61,005 nt of DNA, taken from assembly GCA_017441005.1 (NCBI GenBank), contig JAFSAM010000070.1, positions 1-61,005 on the forward strand, read 5' to 3'. This document shows positions 53,113-60,951 of the stretch, piece after piece. The notes beneath the pieces were generated by a model that saw only the letters and a program-made list of their open reading frames with translations, ran no database searches and was not told the origin of the DNA. Origin of the DNA: Clostridia bacterium. GTDB lineage: Bacteria; Bacillota; Clostridia; Oscillospirales; CAG-272. How positions within the stretch are numbered: position 1 is the stretch's first letter; each line of letters opens with the position of its first letter. The position numbers were made by a program, and so were the translations under genes.

Positions 53113-53916
53113 TTACTGTTGCATTTCGTCAAGTAGGTTTTTTGACATTTGCGAAAACTTGTATGCGTTTTCGTAATCTTTAAGCTCGCGGCAACACACC
53201 TCAAGTTCGCAATAAACGGCATATTCAAGCGGCATACCGAGCCCCTTTTCTCTGAGCAAGACCTTGATCCTTTCCAGAGCCTCGTTATATTTACCGTCCG
53301 CCGACAAGGAGCGAGCCTCTTTCAATCTGTCTACAGCATCCTTCTTGTCAAGCACAACATAGAAACGCTCGGTCAGACATTTTTTCTCTTCGGTAGTATA
53401 ATCCGTCTGCTTTAAATGCGGAGTGATCGTTGATATTACCGCTCCCAGCATCTCGTTTTGCAACACGATGCCGTCTGACGGGTATACGGATCTTGATGCA
53501 CTTTTCACCGCTAAGTCTCCGTAACGCAACGCTTGCTTGAATCTGCCCTTGTTGAAAGCCTCGTATGCTTTTTTTACGTAGCACTCGGCAAGAATCAGGC
53601 TCGATTCGTCGCATACAGTGTCGTTTTCCGAACAAAGCTCGATGCATTTATCGTACTCTCCGTCTGCATAATGCTTTTTAAGCAACGGCAGCTTTCGGGT
53701 AAGAAAATATGCCTCCTTATTGTCTCCCTCCGAAAACAGCAGACCTGCATCCAGTCCCAATCTGTCCGCAATATAAAGTGCGGTCTGGAGCGACGGCATA
53801 GCCAATCCGTTTTCGATCAGGCTGAGCATATTCCGTGTCATAAAATCGCCGGCAAGCTCCGACTGGGTCATACCTGCATTAAGCCTCGCCGCTCGGATTT
53901 TTTCTCCAAGCTTCAT
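53113..53916 (-). CDS. XRE-family regulator with TPR-like C-terminus
   Basis: This 267-residue protein has an N-terminal helix-turn-helix (about 7-58: KIRAARLNAGMTQSELAG, then MLSLIENGLAMPSLQTALYIADRLG). About 200 helical residues follow with TPR-like units (YADGEYDKCIELC, AFNKGRFKQALRYGDLA, LSADGKYNEALERI). This layout is typical of peptide- or partner-sensing regulators of the RRNPP/Rgg type, but nothing shows a peptide partner here. It is three bases downstream of the fumarase-type subunit gene and ends the DivIVA-fumarase-XRE unit. Confidence 0.88.
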   Translation of the reverse strand: MKLGEKIRAARLNAGMTQSELAGDFMTRNMLSLIENGLAMPSLQTALYIADRLGLDAGLLFSEGDNKEAYFLTRKLPLLKKHYADGEYDKCIELCSENDTVCDESSLILAECYVKKAYEAFNKGRFKQALRYGDLAVKSASRSVYPSDGIVLQNEMLGAVISTITPHLKQTDYTTEEKKCLTERFYVVLDKKDAVDRLKEARSLSADGKYNEALERIKVLLREKGLGMPLEYAVYCELEVCCRELKDYENAYKFSQMSKNLLDEMQQ

Positions 53917-53919
53917 ATA

Positions 53920-54450
53920 TTACTTCGCTCCGAAAAGCGATCTACCCTGCGAGTCTATACCTACATACAAAGGAAAATTCTCGATCTCAAGTCTCTTTAC
54001 CGACTCGCATCCGAGGTCCTCGAAAGCGATTATGTCGAGCTTCTTTACACATCTTGCGGCAAGTGCACCCGCGCCGCCTATGGCGCAGAGGTAAACGCCC
54101 TTATTTCTTACGATTGCATCGATTACTGCCTGTCCTCTGTTACCCTTACCGATCATACACTTCAAGCCGAGGTCCATAAACTGGGGAACGAAAACGTCCA
54201 TACGGGTCGAGGTGGTGGGTCCGCAGGAGCCGATGGGCATACCGGGCTTTTCGGGGGTAGGTCCTGCATAATATACGGTCGCATTCTTAAGCTCGAAAGG
54301 AAGGGGCTTGCCCTCATCGACGAGCGCCTTTATTCTCTTATGTGCTGCATCACGGGCGGTATAGACCACGCCCGAAAGCAATATTTCTTCACCGCAGACA
54401 AGCTTGTCTGCCCATTCTTCGATGTTAGCTGTGTTGTAAGATTTAGCCAT
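53920..54450 (-). CDS. Class I fumarase/tartrate dehydratase beta-type subunit
   Basis: This 176-residue protein matches the C-terminal (beta) domain of iron-sulfur class I fumarases and L-tartrate dehydratases: GEEILLSGVVYTARDAAHKRI, YYAGPTPEKPG, IGSCGPTTSTRMD and IGKGNRG. In two-subunit enzymes the alpha subunit holds the [4Fe-4S] cluster. No alpha-subunit gene is adjacent: upstream is a DivIVA-type gene overlapping by eight bases, downstream an XRE regulator. The partner must be elsewhere, or the protein works alone. Fumarate versus tartrate cannot be decided. Confidence 0.88.
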   Translation of the reverse strand: MAKSYNTANIEEWADKLVCGEEILLSGVVYTARDAAHKRIKALVDEGKPLPFELKNATVYYAGPTPEKPGMPIGSCGPTTSTRMDVFVPQFMDLGLKCMIGKGNRGQAVIDAIVRNKGVYLCAIGGAGALAARCVKKLDIIAFEDLGCESVKRLEIENFPLYVGIDSQGRSLFGAK

Positions 54451-55243
54451 TGTTATCCTCCGTAAACATTTCTGTTTTTCTGATCGTTTCTATTTCTTCT
54501 TTAAGCTTGTCGCAGTCGACACCGACGTTTGCTGTCATTTCTGCGCGGAAACCCTCTACGCATTCCGCCATTGCGCGAAGCATATCGGACAGCTCCTCCG
54601 AATCGGAAATGATCATATTGGTGTATTTGTTACTCATTTCAAGCAACTTTTCTCTTGTGTTATCGATCATACCGTTTGAAACGGCCTTCGCTCTCTGCTT
54701 TGCAGTGCTTACAATTCCCTCTGCCCTTACGTTCGCGTTTACGATCATCGAGCCTATCTGCTCGCTTATCTTGTCGTAACGGCTTGATTTTTCATAAGCC
54801 TCGGCAGCCATAGCGCCCTTCGACTCAAGCTCACCGAGCTTTGCCTTAAGCTCGGTAACCTCTTTGGCGAGGTCCTCGTTTTCGGCTACAGCCTTATTCA
54901 GCTTATCGGTAAGATCGGTTACCTCGTCGGCAGTTTTCGAGTTTTCGACAGCTATCTTCAGCTCTTCGTTTTCTGTTTTCAGAGCTTTGAGTATAACGTT
55001 TAATTCCGTGTTCCGTCTTTCCGATTCCTCCGTCTTTTGGCGCAGCTCGGCAACCTCTTTTTCAAGTTTGAAAATCGTATCGTCTTCAAGCGTATTTATC
55101 TTTTTTTCGCAGTCGGCGATCTTGTTTTTATATTCAAGCTCCGCTTCGTAAAATTTCGAGTTCAAAGCCTCAATATAACCGTTTACGTCTTCCTTGTTAT
55201 ATCCGCGCAAAGCTCCTCTGAATTTTATTTTTCTGTCGTCCAT
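54443..55243 (-). CDS. DivIVA-domain coiled-coil protein
   Basis: This 266-residue protein begins with the DivIVA/GpsB-type membrane-binding motif (IKFRGALRGYNKEDVNGYIEALN). A long coiled coil follows (about 30-150, heptads rich in Glu, Lys and Leu), then a second helical part (about 150-250) resembling DivIVA-like C-terminal regions with SMIVNANVRAEGIVSTAKQRA. Such proteins mark curved membrane and recruit division or wall-growth factors. It is the first gene of its unit with the promoter at 55285-55313 and overlaps the next gene by eight bases. Confidence 0.85.
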   Translation of the reverse strand: MDDRKIKFRGALRGYNKEDVNGYIEALNSKFYEAELEYKNKIADCEKKINTLEDDTIFKLEKEVAELRQKTEESERRNTELNVILKALKTENEELKIAVENSKTADEVTDLTDKLNKAVAENEDLAKEVTELKAKLGELESKGAMAAEAYEKSSRYDKISEQIGSMIVNANVRAEGIVSTAKQRAKAVSNGMIDNTREKLLEMSNKYTNMIISDSEELSDMLRAMAECVEGFRAEMTANVGVDCDKLKEEIETIRKTEMFTEDNNG

Positions 55244-55284
55244 TTACCCGACCTCGTTTCCTGTAAACATTATTTACCACGCTA

Positions 55285-55313
55285 ATTCTAACACAAAATC
55301 GCTCTCATTGCAA
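55285..55313 (-). promoter_or_regulatory. Promoter of the DivIVA-fumarase-XRE unit
   Basis: On the minus strand: TTGCAA (55308-55313), 17 bases, TAGAAT (55285-55290). Confidence 0.7.
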
Positions 55314-55383
55314 TAAAATTTTTCATTTTTTCGCACAATTATGTCAATTTTTTGGTGCAGAGCAGATATTTTCACTCATTCTA

Positions 55384-55412
55384 TTGAATTTTTCAACCGA
55401 TAATGGTATTAT
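55384..55412 (+). promoter_or_regulatory. Promoter of coaW
   Basis: TTGAAT (55384-55389), 17 bases, TATTAT (55407-55412). A start of transcription near 55419 confirms that translation begins at 55457, not further upstream. Confidence 0.78.
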
Positions 55413-55456
55413 GTAAACACAGTGATGACATTTTTTATAAAAAAGGCGGTTACTTT

Positions 55457-56284
55457 ATGGCAAAGTATGTAATTGGTATAGACGTGGGCGGAAGCACCAC
55501 AAAGATCGTGGGCTTTGACGAAAATCATAAGCTCATAAACCCCATCTTCGTCAGGGCGACAGACCAGATCACCTCGATCTACGGAGCATTTGGAAAATTC
55601 ACCTCCGAAAACAATATTGAGCTTGACGAGATCGGTCGCGTAATGATGACGGGTGTGGGTTCTACCTTTATAACCAAGCCGCTTTACGGTCTTAAATGCG
55701 AATGTGTCCCCGAATTTGAATGCGTGGGGCGCGGCGGTCTTTATCTTTCCGAGTTCAAGGAAGCCATCGTCGTAAGCCTCGGTACGGGTACGGCACTCGT
55801 ACACGCCAAAAACGACTCAGACGTCAAGTACCTCGGCGGTACCGGTGTCGGCGGCGGTACACTAATGGGTCTCAGCAAGCAACTCCTTAATATGGATGAC
55901 ATCGATCACATAGTTGAGCTTGCGCGTACGGGCGATCTTAACAACGTCGATCTCAGAATCAAGGATATCTCGAAAAAGTCCGACTTCGGCGGACTGCCCG
56001 CCACTATGACAGCGTCGAACTTCGGTAAAATAAGCGACATTGCGACGAGGGAGGATATTGCTCTCGGCATAATCAATATGGTGTTTGAGGTTGCCGGAAT
56101 GATGGCTGTCTTTGCGGCAAGAAACCACGGAATCAGGGATATAGTTCTTACGGGAAATCTCACCCGTGTTCCCCAGATCAAAGAGGTTTTTGACACGTTG
56201 AATTCTATGTTCAACGTCAATTTCACCATTCCGCAATATGCGCAGTTCAGCACCGTTATCGGTGCGGCTCTGTCCGCTCTTTAA
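55457..56284 (+). CDS. coaW: Type II pantothenate kinase
   Basis: CoaW phosphorylates pantothenate, the first step of coenzyme A synthesis. The 275-residue protein has the ASKHA fold: phosphate-1 loop IGIDVGGSTTKIVG (about 5-18), MMTGVGSTF, VVSLGTGTALV, GGTGVGGGTLMGL, and C-terminal VLTGNLTR. This fits the staphylococcal-type (eukaryote-like) enzyme and the ~270-residue length. The frame is open to 55403, but the ATG at 55457 fits the promoter and has AAAGGCGG upstream. A single gene with a terminator at 56303-56330. Confidence 0.9.
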   Translation: MAKYVIGIDVGGSTTKIVGFDENHKLINPIFVRATDQITSIYGAFGKFTSENNIELDEIGRVMMTGVGSTFITKPLYGLKCECVPEFECVGRGGLYLSEFKEAIVVSLGTGTALVHAKNDSDVKYLGGTGVGGGTLMGLSKQLLNMDDIDHIVELARTGDLNNVDLRIKDISKKSDFGGLPATMTASNFGKISDIATREDIALGIINMVFEVAGMMAVFAARNHGIRDIVLTGNLTRVPQIKEVFDTLNSMFNVNFTIPQYAQFSTVIGAALSAL

Positions 56285-56302
56285 TATGCAATACTAACAA
56301 AA

Positions 56303-56330
56303 AATGCTGAGTTTTTTCGAACTCAGCATT
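56303..56330. terminator. Bidirectional terminator between coaW and the carboxypeptidase gene
   Basis: AATGCTGAGTT (56303-56313) pairs with AACTCAGCATT (56320-56330), extended by flanking A and T runs on both sides. Confidence 0.92.
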
Positions 56331-56336
56331 TTTTGT

Positions 56337-57653
56337 TTATCTTCGTTTATTTCTGTATTTGTAGCGATATCTTTTGCTCCTCGTCTTATTATATATCTTG
56401 ATACCGAGATACAGTGCAAGGACTATAAAGAAGGTCCACGCAACGATCTTGAATTTCGGTGACGAGGTAACATTTTTTATTCTGGCAAGTATGTAAAGGA
56501 AGCTGTTTCGGTCGACGCTGTTCTTGGTTATGAGGTTTGCTTCGCCAATAACGTTTCCTCCGTAAACAAGGGTTATCTTGCCCGCAACGTACCCCGAATC
56601 GATCGGAGCATCAAGTGAGTCCTGATATAGTTCAATATTTCTGACTATATCCTTTTCGATGTCGACGGTCGCCGGCAGATAATATTCGATCGACTTTTCG
56701 GGAGAAAGCACAACGTAATCCACCTGGCTCGACAGATTAACGTCGATCTCGCATATCATCTCGCCCGAATCGAGTATTCTTCTGTAGCCGTAATGCTTAT
56801 ACGACCATTTGATCATATCGTTTACGGCATGATAGCTGTAAATGTTTTCGTCGTCATAAGCTCCGCCCATTACAACGAAGATGTTTGTCATACTCTTCTT
56901 CGACACTGCCGTTACCACGGCATAACCGCCCTCAATGGTCGAGCCGGCGTTCATTCCCATAACCTCTTTGTTTCTGTACTTGGTCTCGACGTTTGTGGCT
57001 ATGAGATAGTTGCTGTTATAAATATACCTGACCTTCGACATATTGGTCTCGTTGAACGTGTAACGGGAGATCGAGCATATATCCATATAGCCCGGCACGT
57101 AATAGGCATACTTCGCCAAAGTCATTGTATCCTTTGCTGTTGTATACATTTCGGGATCGGTATAGCCGTAACAGTTCGTATAATTTGTGTCGGTCATTCC
57201 AATCTCCAAGGCTCTGTTGTTCATAAGGTCGATGAAGATCTCGTGACTGCCCGATATTTCGTAAGCCAAAACGTTTGCGGCATCGTTTGCGCCGCCCACG
57301 ATAACCGCATATATCAGGTCTTTTACCGTGACGACCTCTCCGTCCTTGAGCTTTATGTTCTTGCCTTTGAAGCTGCCAAGCGACTCTTTCGTTACGGTGA
57401 TCTCACCCGTAAGATCGCCGTCGTAAAACTCAAGAGCAATTATGCCGGTCATGATCTTTACGGTCGACGCGGGATATATTCTGTCCTCCTCGTTTTTCTG
57501 ATAAAGGACCTTGTCGTTTTCTATATTATAAACACATACGTTTTGCACACGCGACAGATCGGGCAGATCCTCCCCCTCTGCCGAGACGGTGCCCGACAGA
57601 GCGCACATCAGCGCGATCACAGCGCAAAAAATTATCAGTAATTTCGTTTTCAC
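56337..57653 (-). CDS. D-alanyl-D-alanine carboxypeptidase homologue with degenerate motifs
   Basis: This 438-residue protein of the peptidase S11 family (DacA/DacF, penicillin-binding protein 5 type) normally trims the terminal D-Ala of peptidoglycan stems. It has a signal peptide (1-25), the S11 domain, a C-terminal domain, and a TM helix (about 402-422) with a very basic cytoplasmic end. SxxK is intact (S63-TV-K66), but the SxN position reads GAN (121-123) and the KTG box reads NAG (235-237). Surrounding residues (AVIVGGANDAANVLA, TIEGGYAVVTA) align well, so these are substitutions rather than misalignment. It may be catalytically altered or inactive. It starts three bases after the ribF stop. 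Confidence 0.88.
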   Translation of the reverse strand: MKTKLLIIFCAVIALMCALSGTVSAEGEDLPDLSRVQNVCVYNIENDKVLYQKNEEDRIYPASTVKIMTGIIALEFYDGDLTGEITVTKESLGSFKGKNIKLKDGEVVTVKDLIYAVIVGGANDAANVLAYEISGSHEIFIDLMNNRALEIGMTDTNYTNCYGYTDPEMYTTAKDTMTLAKYAYYVPGYMDICSISRYTFNETNMSKVRYIYNSNYLIATNVETKYRNKEVMGMNAGSTIEGGYAVVTAVSKKSMTNIFVVMGGAYDDENIYSYHAVNDMIKWSYKHYGYRRILDSGEMICEIDVNLSSQVDYVVLSPEKSIEYYLPATVDIEKDIVRNIELYQDSLDAPIDSGYVAGKITLVYGGNVIGEANLITKNSVDRNSFLYILARIKNVTSSPKFKIVAWTFFIVLALYLGIKIYNKTRSKRYRYKYRNKRR

Positions 57654-57656
57654 TTT

Positions 57657-58598
57657 TTATATTCCTTTTTTCGAAAAATAATCACGTGCAGCGGACACGT
57701 CGTTTTCTATGGCCTTTTTCAGTTCTTCGATGCAGTCAAAGCGCTTTTCGTCGCGCAGTCTGCCGTAAAAGGCGATCCTGACTTTCTTACCGTAAAGCCA
57801 GCCGTCATAGTCTATTATGTGCGTTTCGCAGTTTACATCGTCCTTTTCTCCGTTGACGGTGGGACGGGACCCGACGTTTGCAACGCCGTAAAAGGCCCTT
57901 CCGTCTATATCGCAGACGCAGGCATATATGCCGTTTTTCGGTCTTACTCTGCCGACGGGAAACCTTTGGTTTATAGTGGGAAGCCCAAGCGTTCTGCCAA
58001 GCTGCTTGCCATATTCGACGGGCAGGCTGAGTGAATAAGGGCGCCCGAGCAGCTCGATCGCCTCCTCGGTCTTGCCATCCTCGATAAGTGATCTGATAGC
58101 AGTGGAGCATACAACGGTATTCCTTACTCTGACCTCGTCGACGACAGCAACTTTTCCGCCGTCCCTTTCAAGCAACTCAACAAGCATTGACGGCGTACCT
58201 TCTCCGTTCTTGCCGAATCTGAAATTGTATCCGCATACAGCCGCGCGGCAGTTTGCGCCTTTTTTAAGTATTTCTTCGACAAATCTCTCGGGGCTGTAGT
58301 CGCGTATGCGCGAAAAATCCTCATAGATCATATAGTCAATTCCGAGAGCGGCAAAGATGTGATTTTTGTCCTCGACAGAGGAAAGGTACGCATTCCGTCT
58401 GCCCGACAAAGTGTCCATCGGGTGGTCGGCAAACGTCCATACCCCAACCTTCAGACCAAGACTTTTACCCATGTCAAGCGCGGTTTTTACAAGCTCTGTA
58501 TGTCCCTTGTGCACTCCGTCGAAATTGCCGAGAAGTAAGCACGTCGAAAATGGGAGCGTTTCTGTTTCTTTATTCTTTTTTAAGTCAATAATTTTCAA
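57657..58598 (-). CDS. ribF: Bifunctional riboflavin kinase/FAD synthetase
   Basis: RibF makes FMN from riboflavin and then FAD. The 313-residue protein has the N-terminal FAD synthetase domain with GNFDGVHKGH (24-33) and the DHPMD and NFRFGKNG segments, and the C-terminal flavokinase domain with GLPTINQRFP and GIYACV. The start appears to be a TTG at 58598, six bases after AGGTGG; no ATG near it is better placed. I see no FMN riboswitch upstream. The gap 58599-58774 holds only short imperfect hairpins (for example GGCAACGC/GCGTTACC, 58634-58655). ireB is upstream, the carboxypeptidase homologue downstream. Confidence 0.93.
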   Translation of the reverse strand: MKIIDLKKNKETETLPFSTCLLLGNFDGVHKGHTELVKTALDMGKSLGLKVGVWTFADHPMDTLSGRRNAYLSSVEDKNHIFAALGIDYMIYEDFSRIRDYSPERFVEEILKKGANCRAAVCGYNFRFGKNGEGTPSMLVELLERDGGKVAVVDEVRVRNTVVCSTAIRSLIEDGKTEEAIELLGRPYSLSLPVEYGKQLGRTLGLPTINQRFPVGRVRPKNGIYACVCDIDGRAFYGVANVGSRPTVNGEKDDVNCETHIIDYDGWLYGKKVRIAFYGRLRDEKRFDCIEELKKAIENDVSAARDYFSKKGI

Positions 58599-58774
58599 AA
58601 CGATCCACCTTCAACGTCATTCAGAGATAATAAGGCAACGCAAAAAAGCGTTACCTCCCTACGATCTTGCCGTAAACCAACAACTCTGTCCCCCGTGGAA
58701 AAGCCGCAAGGAACAGAGCCTTAAAAACAAAAATTGTGCGCGATAAAAGAAACGCCGTTTTCTCTCAAAGCAAT

Positions 58775-59032
58775 TTACTTGACTCCGAGGAAATTCTTTA
58801 TGAGCATATTCAAAAGTTCGTCGCGGTCTATTTTGCGGATAAGGCTTCTTGCATTTTTGTGGTTGGTAATATACGTCGGGTCCTCGGAAAGAACGTATCC
58901 GACGATCTGGTTGATAGGATCGTAACCTTTTTCGATAAGTGCCGCATATACGGTAAGCAATATCTTTCTTGTGTCGTCGTCTTTTTCTCCGTTCAGCGAA
59001 AAGGTTAGTGTCTTATCTTTTTCATCGTACAT
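58775..59032 (-). CDS. ireB: IreB-family regulatory phosphoprotein (UPF0297)
   Basis: This 85-residue member of the IreB/YrzL family (UPF0297, DUF965) contains the hallmark [19 protein letters not shown] segment and [14 protein letters not shown]. In Enterococcus IreB is phosphorylated by the PASTA kinase IreK and regulates cephalosporin resistance and wall metabolism. The start is placed at the ATG at 59032, downstream of AAGGAG; seven codons are open before it from a TTG. The usual neighbours alaS and ruvX are missing here. Confidence 0.92.
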   Translation of the reverse strand: MYDEKDKTLTFSLNGEKDDDTRKILLTVYAALIEKGYDPINQIVGYVLSEDPTYITNHKNARSLIRKIDRDELLNMLIKNFLGVK

Positions 59033-59067
59033 CTTTATTTCAACTCCTTGCAAGATACATTATATTT

Positions 59068-59096
59068 ATTTTACACCGAATCCCGAATAATATCAA
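59068..59096 (-). promoter_or_regulatory. Promoter of ireB
   Basis: On the minus strand: TTGATA (59091-59096), 17 bases, TAAAAT (59068-59073), about 35 bases before the start codon. Confidence 0.75.
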
Positions 59097-59177
59097 TAGT
59101 TTAGACCGATTTTTTTCGCCCTCATCCGCAAAATTAAAGATTTATTTATATTTTCCCTTTCCCTACCGGCAGGATCA

Positions 59178-60119
59178 CTAAAAAAACGTTTCAATTTGCT
59201 TTATTGAACCCTCGGGAGAATACCGCCATCGGTCAATATGCCTTACCTCGGACGGCAGAATGAAGGTGTTTGATACAGGCGTTTTTTCTCCTTTGTAGTT
59301 GTCGATCAATACGAGCTTGATCTTCATTCTTTCTCTGATTATGTTTTTTATGTAGACAGCGGCAGTCTGCCCTACAGTTATGCCCTCTTTATACTCGGCA
59401 AGACCGGCAAGATTCGGGGTTAGTTCTACGAATATTCCATAGTCCTCAATGCTCCTTACGATGCCGGCAACCGTCTGTCCGACATTGAAAAGCCCCGCGT
59501 TTTCCTCCCAAGTTCCGAGCAGTTCCTTGTGAGTGACGTATATTCTTCCGCTTTCACGGTCAATGCTCTTGATGACAGCGCGGATGTATTGACCGATCTC
59601 GAACCTGTCCGACGGATGGCTTATCCGCGAAACCGAAATGCAGTCGATCGATAGAAGTGATACTATGCCGCAGCCGATGTCTACAAATGCACCGAAATGC
59701 TCAAGATGAGTGACTTTCGAAGAGATAACGTCACCCGGAACAAGGTGGGACAGATAACAATCGTAGCATTCACGCTGCGCCTCTCTCCGCGACAGAATGC
59801 AAAAGGGAGTGCCGTTTTCGGGACATCTGATCTCCTTTACCTTGAAGCAGACCGCTTTGCCCACTCTTGTTATGACAGCTATGTCTTTTACTTCGTTGCC
59901 GGATGGCTCCCAGATGACCTCTTCGCGCGGGATTATTCCACGAATGCCGTTTCCGAGATCAACGTGAAGAGACATACTGTTATTGCATAGAATAGCCATA
60001 GCCTCAAGTATTATACCCTCTTGCCTTGCACGTTCGAGCCCTGCCAAAGACGAGATGTATTCTTTGTTTTCTTTGCTGTCAAGCCTCATTCCTTCGGGAT
60101 AGTAGCTGTATTTTTCCAT
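59178..60119 (-). CDS. S1-domain RNA-binding protein
   Basis: This 313-residue protein has two clear S1 domains: about 140-213 (VPGDVISSKVTHLEHFGAFVDIG) and about 220-285 (VGQTVAGIVRSIEDYGIFVELT). An N-terminal part resembles a third, degenerate S1 fold (about 45-120, LHVDLGNGIRGIIPREEV). It is not the full multi-domain ribosomal protein S1 but belongs to the short S1-like group found in Clostridia. The ATG at 60119 has AGGAAAG upstream; earlier in-frame starts lack support. The role in translation or RNA stability is an inference from the domains. Confidence 0.85.
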   Translation of the reverse strand: MEKYSYYPEGMRLDSKENKEYISSLAGLERARQEGIILEAMAILCNNSMSLHVDLGNGIRGIIPREEVIWEPSGNEVKDIAVITRVGKAVCFKVKEIRCPENGTPFCILSRREAQRECYDCYLSHLVPGDVISSKVTHLEHFGAFVDIGCGIVSLLSIDCISVSRISHPSDRFEIGQYIRAVIKSIDRESGRIYVTHKELLGTWEENAGLFNVGQTVAGIVRSIEDYGIFVELTPNLAGLAEYKEGITVGQTAAVYIKNIIRERMKIKLVLIDNYKGEKTPVSNTFILPSEVRHIDRWRYSPEGSIKQIETFF

Positions 60120-60532
60120 AGATTCTTTCCTGCCTTTCGTCCTCTGTTTTGATGCGAGTTGACTTTTGTACAATTCTATTTGCATAGATTCGGAAATAGA
60201 ACATAATACGTAAACCTTTTAGTAAAAAACACCTCCACATCTATGCACAAACCTTTCACATCGCACATAAAAAACAAATGCTTCGCAAAAACACCCCCAC
60301 TATAGACCAAATATCAACTCCGCACAGCAGACAAGTTATCTTCAGATAGGAGTAGAAACTGCACCTTTAGAAGAAACAAGCGACCACTATGTACAAACAA
60401 TAGAGTTTGTAGAGATGTGAGCGGGAGGGGGATTCAAAAGGGGGAGGAGTGCAACGGAGCCACTTTTTGCCGTGAGGGAGAGTATGAGAGGGGGAGACAT
60501 GGGTCTTCCCCTTTCAGAAAACGCCCTCTTTG

Positions 60533-60562
60533 GTTACTTTCTCGGCGTAACGAGAAAGTTAC
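60533..60562. repeat. Near-palindromic direct repeat, copy 1
   Basis: GTTACTTTCTCG, GCGTAA, CGAGAAAGTTAC: arms complementary except for one base. An almost identical unit lies 98 bases downstream, with shared flanks (CCCTCT before, AAAA after). Confidence 0.8.
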
Positions 60563-60630
60563 GAAAAAGCTCTTCAAGTAAAGTAATTTTTATATGTACT
60601 ATTTTTTTGTAAAATAATACACCCTCTATA

Positions 60631-60660
60631 GTTACTTCCTCGGCGTAACGAGAAAGTTAC
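60631..60660. repeat. Near-palindromic direct repeat, copy 2
   Basis: GTTACTTCCTCG, GCGTAA, CGAGAAAGTTAC; differs from copy 1 by one base. Confidence 0.8.
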
Positions 60661-60761
60661 AAAAAGAAATCTATAGGGGAAGTAATTTCAAACCGATGGG
60701 GAATAATGCACAAATGAGACCTCCACCTGGCGGGGTAGCGAAGCGGCGGCGAGGGAGTGAA

Positions 60762-60782
60762 TGACAGTCCGGTGGACTGTCA
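60762..60782. repeat. Perfect 9-bp hairpin in the repeat island
   Basis: TGACAGTCC (60762-60770), loop GGT, GGACTGTCA (60774-60782). It directly abuts copy B of the dispersed repeat. Confidence 0.7.
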
Positions 60783-60783
60783 G

Positions 60784-60840
60784 AGCCGAGCCGTGACCGA
60801 GCCTCAGCGAGAAGGTGGCTCGGCAGTGCAGAAATAATAA
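60784..60840 (+). repeat. Dispersed intergenic repeat, copy B
   Basis: AGCCGAGCC (60784-60792), 14 bases, GCGAGAAGGTGG (60807-60818), then an AGTGCAGAAATAATAA-type tail. Copy A is at 1-65 in the opposite orientation. Confidence 0.6.
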
Positions 60841-60931
60841 TTTTTATCTTTGCTTTGCTGCCGAGACGGAGGGAGAGACTATATAGGTGAGTATATAGAG
60901 AATGGCGTTTGTACAATCTATATGTTCTATC

Positions 60932-60951
60932 GGGAGGAGCAAGCCCCTCCC
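60932..60951. repeat. GGGAGGAGC hairpin between TTGTACAA boxes
   Basis: GGGAGGAGC (60932-60940) and GCCCCTCCC (60943-60951) pair with one mismatch. TTTGTACAA near 60909 and TTGTACAAA near 60970 form an outer inverted pair. Confidence 0.5.

Noticed and set aside
58599..58774. FMN riboswitch before ribF
   Set aside because: None of the conserved FMN-aptamer segments is present; only short imperfect hairpins are seen.
60671..60916. 81-codon minus-strand frame in the right-end repeat island
   Set aside because: It is made of the dispersed repeat and palindromes, has no good ribosome binding site, and looks like a spurious frame over repeat DNA.
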